From Butyricimonas faecalis (GTDB lineage Bacteria; Bacteroidota; Bacteroidia; Bacteroidales; Marinifilaceae): a DNA stretch of 64,000 bases. Where the stretch lies: assembly GCF_003991565.1 (NCBI RefSeq), contig NZ_CP032819.1, forward strand, positions 1,488,001-1,552,000, given 5' to 3'. Every line of letters starts with the position of its first letter. Position 1 is the stretch's first letter. The notes under the pieces were generated by a model. That model was not told the DNA's origin and did no database searches. It saw only the letters and a list, made by a program, of their open reading frames with translations. Below are positions 8,005 through 15,340 of this stretch, in pieces. Made by a program: the position numbers and the translations under genes.

Positions 8005-8688
8005 ATGAAAACAACCATTCTAATCACGTTAGTTTTATCCATCACGCTTTTCCAGGAATGTAAGGACAAAAACCAAAATAAGACCGCAAATTTATCGGAC
8101 AGCACGTTTGCCGCAACACCTACTGTTACCAACAATTATTACTTTGCCGGAGAATACCTGTTCCAAGCGAACAAAGCGACTTTGAAGGATCGAGCCACGG
8201 GGACCACTCTCATCATTAACAACGGGGAAATAGCAAGCGAACTGGAAAAACAATATTTAGCATTAAAACTGCCTGACGGCAAGCACGTCAGTGTTCAACT
8301 ACTCGGACATCTCTCTCCGGTGAATGAAGTTGAACATACCTCCCCGAACCACCTTACCATTACCCAAATCATCAGTCTACACCCCGGAACAAACACTCGT
8401 GCACCACAACTCACGGGAGAATACATAACCTATGTTCCCAACAATATCAAACCAACGGAACGATTCACGTTCTCACTACATCCCGACTACACCTACACGT
8501 TCCGTATTTATAATCTTGGTGCAAATTCCTCCCGTGATGCTACCGGGAAATGGTTCCTCTTAAACGAAAATGAAATCCAATTCTCCAATAATATTCTCAC
8601 GAGTTTCACCAACGAGGCCTTTATCAATGACGATGGGACACAGCTAACCTTTAAGCTTAGCAAAAGAATTTATTATAAACAAGAATAA
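8005..8688 (+). CDS. Small lipoprotein, 227 aa, function unknown
   Basis: The N-terminus MKTTILITLVLSITLFQEC ends in a Cys after a hydrophobic core, consistent with a lipoprotein signal, though the residues before the Cys are unusual for a lipobox. The mature part has two beta-rich segments; one resembles the GEY...FTFSLHPDYTYTF pattern of NlpE-like lipocalin-type lipoproteins that sense envelope stress. The resemblance is weak and lacks the CXXC seen in NlpE. It lies 58 bases after the MutS-like gene and converges on glnA. Confidence 0.65.
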   Translation: MKTTILITLVLSITLFQECKDKNQNKTANLSDSTFAATPTVTNNYYFAGEYLFQANKATLKDRATGTTLIINNGEIASELEKQYLALKLPDGKHVSVQLLGHLSPVNEVEHTSPNHLTITQIISLHPGTNTRAPQLTGEYITYVPNNIKPTERFTFSLHPDYTYTFRIYNLGANSSRDATGKWFLLNENEIQFSNNILTSFTNEAFINDDGTQLTFKLSKRIYYKQE

Positions 8689-8690
8689 AA

Positions 8691-8731
8691 AAATGGGCTA
8701 TTCACACCTTGTAAAATCGAATAACCCATTT
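8691..8731. terminator. Convergent terminator between lipoprotein gene and glnA
   Basis: An inverted repeat (AAATGGGCTATTC / GAATAACCCATTT) with a 15-base loop. The single mismatch in the plus-strand RNA becomes a G-U pair in the minus-strand RNA. A/T tracts flank both sides, so it may serve both converging transcripts. Confidence 0.7.
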
Positions 8732-8743
8732 TCCTTTGTCTTT

Positions 8744-10249
8744 TTATCCGCAATAGAAGTATTTATGTACGAGTTCCATGATCTTCGCCTCATCATTTCC
8801 TAAATCCTGACGTAACGTTTTATCATCAAACTTCTTCAAAGCGGCAATTAAACCATCAATCAAGCCGGGAGCAAACACCCCGTACTTTTCGAAATTTGCA
8901 CGTTGTTTTTCCAGACATAACGCGGAATCATAACAAGACGACGGTAAATGACTCAAGCGATCAGCGACTTTCTTGTTCGCCTCATCAAATATGTTAACAT
9001 CGACATAACGGTCTTTCGCGTATTGCAAGGCATTCTCCATTTCAAACCCATGACGTGCGGCAACCGCCAATCCGGCAATCAACAGGTACACATCGGCCGA
9101 GCCATCCGGACAACGGAATTCCACCGTCTGCTTACCGCTAAAATCCCGATCTTCCACTTTTTCCAAGGGGTTCGCATCGCGTAACATATCACTCGCGCCA
9201 CTCGTCCATCCCAACGGCACGCGTACCAAAACCGAACGATTACGATCACCCCAGCAAATATTCGTGGGAGCCTCTTGATGAGGTACCAGACGGAAATAGG
9301 AGGTCGGGTTCGTGTTTCCGAAAGCCGTTAACGAGGGTGCCAAATCCAAATATCCGGCAATGGCTTTGAGCGCGTGATCCGTTAGCTTGCCATTCTCGAT
9401 CATCATATTCTTATCCCCCTTTTTCAAACGGGTATGGATATGCAATCCACTCCCGGCTTTACCAACCGTGATTTTCGGGGCAAATGTCAAATCTACGCCA
9501 AACTGGTAAGCCAATGTTCTCAAAATCCACTTGGCAATGATTAACTGGTCGGCAGCATCTTCCATCTTCGTGGGCAGGAATTCGATCTCGTTCTGTTCGT
9601 ACATCAAATCTCCTTTCGTGAAATTACCCACCTCGGAATGCCCGTATTTAATCAATCCTCCGGTTCCGGCAATATACTTCATTGCCAACGTGCGCAAATC
9701 CCGTCCTTTATTAAACGGAGTAGATTCATGATACCCTTTTTGATCAGAAGCCAGGAACAAATCCTCTTTTTCACTCACCACGTAATACTCCAATTCTCCC
9801 ATGACCTCGTACTCCATTCCCGTCACTCGCTTTAGAGCCTCATGAGCCTTCCGCATCGTGTACTCCGGTGACAACTCCAACGGTTTCCCGTCCTTCGTGT
9901 AAAAACTACAAAGGATATCTACCGCCGGAATCTCGCTGAATGGATTCAGGAAAGCCGTGCGATACCGGGGCAATACATACAAGTCACTTGAACCCGCTTC
10001 AATATACGGGAATAGACTGGAACCATCCACCCGCTCACCACTCGTCAAGATATTATCCAGATGCTCGAGACTATTGATAATAAAATTCAATGTTTTTAAT
10101 CGTCCGTCCGCTCCGGGATATCTAAAATTGATCATCTCAATCCCATTCTCCGTCACGTAACGAATGATGTCTTCCTTAGTAAAATCTTTAGCATCTTTCT
10201 CTAAGAAACGAACTAAAGCATGAGGATTCAATGCATATTTTGAATTCAT
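8744..10249 (-). CDS. glnA: Glutamine synthetase, type I-like, 501 aa
   Basis: Catalyses ATP-dependent amidation of glutamate to glutamine in the cytoplasm. Recognisable blocks are DGSSLFPYIEAGSSDLYV, GELEYYVV for metal-binding Glu residues, the KAGSGLHIHTR segment carrying the catalytic-site His, the NPTSYFRLVP segment, and NRSVLVRVP. Length fits a standard type I enzyme with small insertions. At the position where enterobacterial GlnA has the adenylylated Tyr (NLYDLP), this protein reads VNIFDEANKK, with Phe in place of Tyr. Control by adenylylation is therefore unlikely. It is a monocistronic gene facing the terminator at 8691-8731. Confidence 0.93.
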   Translation of the reverse strand: MNSKYALNPHALVRFLEKDAKDFTKEDIIRYVTENGIEMINFRYPGADGRLKTLNFIINSLEHLDNILTSGERVDGSSLFPYIEAGSSDLYVLPRYRTAFLNPFSEIPAVDILCSFYTKDGKPLELSPEYTMRKAHEALKRVTGMEYEVMGELEYYVVSEKEDLFLASDQKGYHESTPFNKGRDLRTLAMKYIAGTGGLIKYGHSEVGNFTKGDLMYEQNEIEFLPTKMEDAADQLIIAKWILRTLAYQFGVDLTFAPKITVGKAGSGLHIHTRLKKGDKNMMIENGKLTDHALKAIAGYLDLAPSLTAFGNTNPTSYFRLVPHQEAPTNICWGDRNRSVLVRVPLGWTSGASDMLRDANPLEKVEDRDFSGKQTVEFRCPDGSADVYLLIAGLAVAARHGFEMENALQYAKDRYVDVNIFDEANKKVADRLSHLPSSCYDSALCLEKQRANFEKYGVFAPGLIDGLIAALKKFDDKTLRQDLGNDEAKIMELVHKYFYCG

Positions 10250-10371
10250 ATTTTTTTATTTAATAGGTCTACTAATTTTTAGCGTTTAAAAGTAAAAAAA
10301 ATAAATTACAATCCCTTGGCTAATTTCAGATTCCTTTTCACAAATCACCCATCTCAAACTTTAAACTTTTT

Positions 10372-11466
10372 CTATTTATCCAACTCGTTCAAAGCAAAAG
10401 CGTAAGCACCGAAAGCGATAGCCCTGCTTGTTCCTAACTTCGTTGTGATCACACCCATGCGTTTCACGGGATCATACTCGACTGTTTCCGTTGTTCCGGG
10501 TACAACAATACGCCTAGAAGTAGGAGTCAAAAAAGCCGCACAATCTCCCGGATCATCCAAGAAAAAAGCTTTCATTTCCATCCTGTCTGCCGGAGCCCCC
10601 TCGTACATTTCCAAGGTTCCGTTCAGTTCGCGCATCACGGCCGGCATCAAATATTTACGGGCAGCAATAATTCCCCCACCAATCACCACGATGCCATCTA
10701 CCACGGCATTCATCGAGGCAATAGCCTCTCCCAACACCTCTCCCGCACGATCAAAAGCTTCTCTGGCGGCCGTCGGATTCCCCTCCAAATTCCCTTCTGC
10801 AATCTCAAAAATATCTTTCGGGGTCAACTTTCGCGTATCTCCAGACAAAGAGGCATATTCTCTTTTGATCGCCCGGATCGAAATACCCTCCTCAACCCCG
10901 TAAATCGGTTGGCGTTTATCCCGCAACACCCACACTTCGGCTGCAGCACCGTTATCACCCAAGAAAAGTTCCCCGTCACGAACCACACCGCCACCGAATC
11001 CGGTACCTAGAGTAATCCCGATCAAATTCTTATACACCTTATTTTTTCCCGCGTCACGCAACATACGATTCACCTCCGGTAAGGCACCTGCCAATGCCTC
11101 CCCGTAAGCAAACAGATCCCCGTCATTATTAATAAACACCGGAATATTAAATTTGTTTTTCAAAAAAGCACCCAATGCCACACCTCCCTGAAAAGCCGGC
11201 AAGTTCTTCAAGTCCCCGATAATCCCGTTCACGTAATCCGATGGACCGGGAAACGCGAAACTGATTGCCACGGGTTCTTCCGGTAACTTCAATTTAATGG
11301 CAGAAAACCCCGTAACCATCGTTTCCAGGCATTTTTCCAAATTATCTCCATTGGAAGGCAACGTGATCGGCTCCACAATTTCTTCATTAGACCGGATGGC
11401 CGAGAACACGAAATTCGTTCCTCCGGCATCCAAGGTCATCACTATTCTTTTATCAAACTGATACAT
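10372..11466 (-). CDS. ROK-family sugar kinase, 364 aa
   Basis: Phosphorylates a hexose or amino sugar with ATP, inferred from family. The N-terminal phosphate loop LDAGGTNF is at residues 12-19. FINNDGDLFAYGEAL carries the catalytic Asp, and LGTGFGGG and VIGGGI are the other ROK/actin-fold nucleotide motifs. The usual ROK zinc site (H...CxCGxxGCxE) is absent; the corresponding stretch reads GDNGAAAEVWVLRDKRQ. It follows the MFS permease on the minus strand by 55 A-rich bases, near GH84, suggesting GlcNAc or related sugars as substrate. Glucokinase is the alternative. Confidence 0.8.
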   Translation of the reverse strand: MYQFDKRIVMTLDAGGTNFVFSAIRSNEEIVEPITLPSNGDNLEKCLETMVTGFSAIKLKLPEEPVAISFAFPGPSDYVNGIIGDLKNLPAFQGGVALGAFLKNKFNIPVFINNDGDLFAYGEALAGALPEVNRMLRDAGKNKVYKNLIGITLGTGFGGGVVRDGELFLGDNGAAAEVWVLRDKRQPIYGVEEGISIRAIKREYASLSGDTRKLTPKDIFEIAEGNLEGNPTAAREAFDRAGEVLGEAIASMNAVVDGIVVIGGGIIAARKYLMPAVMRELNGTLEMYEGAPADRMEMKAFFLDDPGDCAAFLTPTSRRIVVPGTTETVEYDPVKRMGVITTKLGTSRAIAFGAYAFALNELDK

Positions 11467-11521
11467 AATTAAGATAAAAGTTAAAAGATAAAAACTAAAA
11501 GATAAAGGATAAAAACTAAAA

Positions 11522-12679
11522 TCATTTCCGGGTTTTAATTCCTACCGAACAATACAACAAATAACACATACAACCGAGGATCACGGCAAGTGAACCTGCC
11601 TGCGTGCCTATCAAATCGGTACAATAGCCCATCAATGGCGGGATTACCGCACCACCGAAAATACCTGTTACCATCAATCCGGAAATCTCGTTAGCTTTCT
11701 CGGGACGGGCTTGAATAGCCATGGAAAATATCAACGAGAATATACTGGAACACGTGAAACCGATCAACGCGATCAATGCTAAAATAGAGTATTGTCCCGA
11801 CATGAAAAATAACACGATCATGGCAGCAATAGCGACCAGAATGTTCACCCGGAAATACTTGTTACCCGAAACCCGCGTCAACAAGAATGTACCCACGAAA
11901 GCACCGATCGTGCGGAATGCAAAATAAACACTCGATCCGCCTCCCGCTTCCGTAACATTAAAACTGCAACGCTCGATTAACAATTTCGGTGCCACCGTGT
12001 TAATCCCAACATCAACTCCCACGACAAACACGATTCCCAAGAAAAGCAACAATATTGTCCTATCCTTCAACAACCCGAACGTTGCACTCCACGAAGACGT
12101 CGATTGTTCAGGGGCTTCTTCATGAATACGCGCAAACATCAACCAACCCATTGAAATCAAGGTCAACAACGCAAAAATCGGGAACAAATATTGCCAATTC
12201 CCCAATTCGGTTGCTGCAAATGCCGCGATATACGGGCCACAAAAAGAAGAAACGGCTTTCAACACCTGTCCTGCCGTCAATGAACTTGCCAACACGTTTC
12301 CCTTCACCACGTTCGTCAGCAACGGGTTCAATGACACCTGCAATATGGTATTACCGATTCCCAACAAGGCAAAAGCCATCAGACACGTGTACAGGTTATA
12401 ATCAACAAAAGGAATAATCATTCCCACAATCGTCACCAGCATACTCATCAATACCGTTTTTTTCCGACCGATACGGTTCATGAAAATCGCTGCCGGAACG
12501 GCCAATAACAAAAACCATAGAAATACCATCGAAGGCAGGAATCCGGCAACCGTTTCGCTTAACTCGAAATCAACCTTCACGTAACTGGTGGCAATCCCCA
12601 CCACGTCACAGAATCCCATGATAAAAAAACCGAACAATACAGGCAATAAAGCCTTAACACTTGTAGAACTTTCTTTCAT
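11522..12679 (-). CDS. Sugar MFS transporter, about 385 aa
   Basis: Twelve hydrophobic segments are visible, and an RIGRKKT loop between helices 2 and 3 matches the major facilitator signature. I place the start at MKESSTSV (12679); a longer frame opens at 12754 but the extra 25 residues are not membrane-like. The protein resembles FucP/NagP-type sugar:proton symporters of Bacteroidota. The kinase next to it and GH84 upstream suggest uptake of sugar released by GH84. Location is the inner membrane. Confidence 0.8.
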   Translation of the reverse strand: MKESSTSVKALLPVLFGFFIMGFCDVVGIATSYVKVDFELSETVAGFLPSMVFLWFLLLAVPAAIFMNRIGRKKTVLMSMLVTIVGMIIPFVDYNLYTCLMAFALLGIGNTILQVSLNPLLTNVVKGNVLASSLTAGQVLKAVSSFCGPYIAAFAATELGNWQYLFPIFALLTLISMGWLMFARIHEEAPEQSTSSWSATFGLLKDRTILLLFLGIVFVVGVDVGINTVAPKLLIERCSFNVTEAGGGSSVYFAFRTIGAFVGTFLLTRVSGNKYFRVNILVAIAAMIVLFFMSGQYSILALIALIGFTCSSIFSLIFSMAIQARPEKANEISGLMVTGIFGGAVIPPLMGYCTDLIGTQAGSLAVILGCMCYLLYCSVGIKTRK

Positions 12680-13087
12680 AATATACAATTTAACACGAAC
12701 AAGAACATTAAAAGAGTAACGAATGTAAACAATTTCATTTAAACTCTCTAACAAATTGTCACCTTATTTCTGTTTAGAAACATTAAAATACACACCGAAT
12801 ATTATCCACAAAACGGCTATCATAACGGATTTTTCGGAATAAAATTCCAGACCTATCCGAGTTAAGGGCGAGATCGGCGGGAAAAAGATCCACACAGACC
12901 AGTCACAAACGAGACACGGCCGAGTTAAAGCCGATCGATGAAACGTATTTGATACCTACCGATAACCCCCGCGGCGCTCTCATGTGTCCCGATCTCTGCC
13001 TTATATGCCATCGAACTGCCATACAACAGTTAAAATGCATATCTTTGTCGACAAAAAGACCAAACGATAAACAAAACGAACACGAAA
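12680..13087. other. Non-coding gap with one plus-strand promoter-like box
   Basis: About 400 bases with no convincing gene on either strand. Its central part (about 12840-13010) is more GC-rich than the usual spacers here and may be decayed coding sequence. The only signal is a plus-strand TATCTTTG at 13040-13047 that points into the 3' end of the GH84 gene. Confidence 0.5.
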
Positions 13088-15298
13088 TTAACTGAATACC
13101 ACGTAGAATTCCCGCAAATATACCTGCTGTTCATCCTTTCCCGAGTTCGTGAAACGGACAAATTTCACGGGAGTATCCTCCCATTTGCCGTTCAACCGAC
13201 CACGAGCATCACGGGTCAGTGTCACCACCTGCCAATTCTCGCCATCGACAGACACTTCCATGACACCCCAAGAAAGATCCCCTTTCACGTCAAAATTCAT
13301 ACGGGTACCAGGAATCCGGTAGAGATCATCCAACTCCAGTTGCAGATATCCCCCGGCGGGCCATTTCACGACTTCCAGCAAAGGTGTCAAGTGAACCCGA
13401 TTGGGATATACCTGTAAGGGGAGGTGTTCCAATTGCGGCACATTCGTGGTCAGCTTGCAGGGCAAATAATCAGCCAGTAAAGGCAAATCCATCCCATTTT
13501 TACGATTAAATCGTTCTGTGGCCTCCGTGAAAATACCCAACACCAAGGGTTGAAGTACCGTCGTCCCGGTCTTCACTCCCGGTTGATAAGGATTTTGATT
13601 AAACTGCCTTTCCAGCTCGTAACTTCTTTTACGCAGGGCTTTTACATGATTATATTTCCGCAGGAAAAGTTCACGATCTCCACGTTCCTCGGCTTTCAAC
13701 ATGACCAACGCCTCTCGTCCCGCGTCCCCCAATATTTTGAACTGATGTAACCACGGAGTTATTTCTTCAATCAATGCCTCGTTCTCGTTATCAACCAGCA
13801 ACAAATCAGCGGCCTCGGCTACACGCTCGAACTCTTCCTGCAAAGCAAGAAAATCCCGCTCGTCATAACGGCCTTCTTGATATCCCTTCATGAAACGCTC
13901 TGCCACAGGCAGAATCTCCACGGATTCCTCCCGACGGAAACGATGCACGTTCTCCCCCAAATCTGAATTATGACGTGCGAAAACGGTAAAAGCCTCCGCG
14001 TTTTCCGGCATGATGGCCCGAATTGCCCGGTGCCATGAGCGAGAACGATCGTACGATTGCATATTCCACGTATAATCCGCCACGCAATATATGGCTAATT
14101 TGGATGCTTCCGCCCATTCCATGGGATTAGCCACGAAACCGGAAATACTTCCGGCTATATCTTTCCCGTTACCATACACTTCGCCCAACAATACATGATC
14201 CCTCACGTAATCCGACACGGGGAAATTCCACCAAATGTAAGAGGGACGTTTGATCTGTTCCCGAATCCATTCCACTCCTTCCCTGGTGATCTCGGAAATC
14301 ACTCGATCTCCCGTCCACATCACTTCCACGGACGGGTTCAATTTTGTACCGATCGTGGCTAGATACCCGCTTTCCGGTCGTGCCCAGTCTTTATTATACT
14401 CGGTAGGACACACGATTAAGGGCGTTACATCGGGCTTTACCCGCACGAAATGGTCATCCACGTAATTCAACAATTCCACCTGTCGGTCGGCTTTTGCCCC
14501 CTCGCCGGAAATATCGTCAAAAAAGACAGCAAAAGAACGCACGCCCAAGTCGTACATGTGCTCAAATTTAGCCATCAGGGAGTCACGGTCGGAAGTTTCC
14601 CAACGGATGTCTAATCCCGGATGAATGGCCCACACGAAATCCACCTCGTTCTCGTTTGCCACCTTCACCAACTCCGCGATACGGGCTGCGTCCTTGGCCG
14701 GATAAGGTTTTCGCCAGTTGGGAGAACTATGATAAGGATCGTCTTTCGGCCCGTAAATATACGTGTTCAGTTTATTCTCCCCGTAAAAACGCAGTTGCCG
14801 CAAACGGGCCTCATGGCTCCAAGGAGTACCATAAAATCCCTCGACCACGCCCCGGAAACGAACGTCGGGATAATCCCGGATTTCAACTTGAGGCAAATGA
14901 TTATCTCGAAACAACTGCATGAAGGTACGCACGGCATAGTACGTTCCCCGCTCGTCATTGCCCGCAAGCGTGATCCCTTTGGGGTTTATTTCCAAATAAT
15001 AACCTTCCGGTTGCTCCGGAATCTGACGTTTCCGGGATTGCACGGCCCTATCGCCCTTTTCTCCCAGGTACAAAGGCAGTCCTTTCGATGAAAGGCGATC
15101 CCCCAAGAATGTTTTCAGTAATTTAACCGCCCGCGGATTAGCTTCTCGTTCTCCTTCCAGACGGAAAGTAACGGGAGTTGCCATATTTTCTCCCTTCACG
15201 GTTATTTGCCGAGGGGTTGGTTGTACCTGGATATCTTGAGCCATGATTTTCACCTGTAACGCGAAGAAACAGACGATATATAACAATAATTTTCTCAT
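13088..15298 (-). CDS. Secreted GH84 beta-N-acetylglucosaminidase (O-GlcNAcase type), 736 aa
   Basis: A signal peptide covers residues 1-20. A GH20b-like N-terminal domain spans about 25-140. The GH84 barrel starts at the RGVVEGFYGTPWS motif (about 149) and carries the catalytic pair Asp261-Asp262 in SFAVFFDDISGEG, equivalent to the two Asp residues of BtGH84, which use substrate-assisted catalysis. A helical region follows, and then a C-terminal beta-sandwich (about 620-736) resembling a carbohydrate-binding or F5/8 domain. Length (736) is almost the same as BtGH84. It removes terminal beta-GlcNAc from glycoproteins or hyaluronan-like glycans in the periplasm or outside. It lies 42 bases downstream of the transglutaminase-like gene, so probably cotranscribed. 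Confidence 0.92.
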   Translation of the reverse strand: MRKLLLYIVCFFALQVKIMAQDIQVQPTPRQITVKGENMATPVTFRLEGEREANPRAVKLLKTFLGDRLSSKGLPLYLGEKGDRAVQSRKRQIPEQPEGYYLEINPKGITLAGNDERGTYYAVRTFMQLFRDNHLPQVEIRDYPDVRFRGVVEGFYGTPWSHEARLRQLRFYGENKLNTYIYGPKDDPYHSSPNWRKPYPAKDAARIAELVKVANENEVDFVWAIHPGLDIRWETSDRDSLMAKFEHMYDLGVRSFAVFFDDISGEGAKADRQVELLNYVDDHFVRVKPDVTPLIVCPTEYNKDWARPESGYLATIGTKLNPSVEVMWTGDRVISEITREGVEWIREQIKRPSYIWWNFPVSDYVRDHVLLGEVYGNGKDIAGSISGFVANPMEWAEASKLAIYCVADYTWNMQSYDRSRSWHRAIRAIMPENAEAFTVFARHNSDLGENVHRFRREESVEILPVAERFMKGYQEGRYDERDFLALQEEFERVAEAADLLLVDNENEALIEEITPWLHQFKILGDAGREALVMLKAEERGDRELFLRKYNHVKALRKRSYELERQFNQNPYQPGVKTGTTVLQPLVLGIFTEATERFNRKNGMDLPLLADYLPCKLTTNVPQLEHLPLQVYPNRVHLTPLLEVVKWPAGGYLQLELDDLYRIPGTRMNFDVKGDLSWGVMEVSVDGENWQVVTLTRDARGRLNGKWEDTPVKFVRFTNSGKDEQQVYLREFYVVFS

Positions 15299-15340
15299 AC
15301 TAAACGTTTATTCGGGTTTCTCTTTTTCTTTTTTATACCA

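Noticed and set aside
12055..12417. Plus-strand 120-residue frame
   Set aside because: Opposite strand of the MFS permease; Ser/Thr/Pro-rich shadow.
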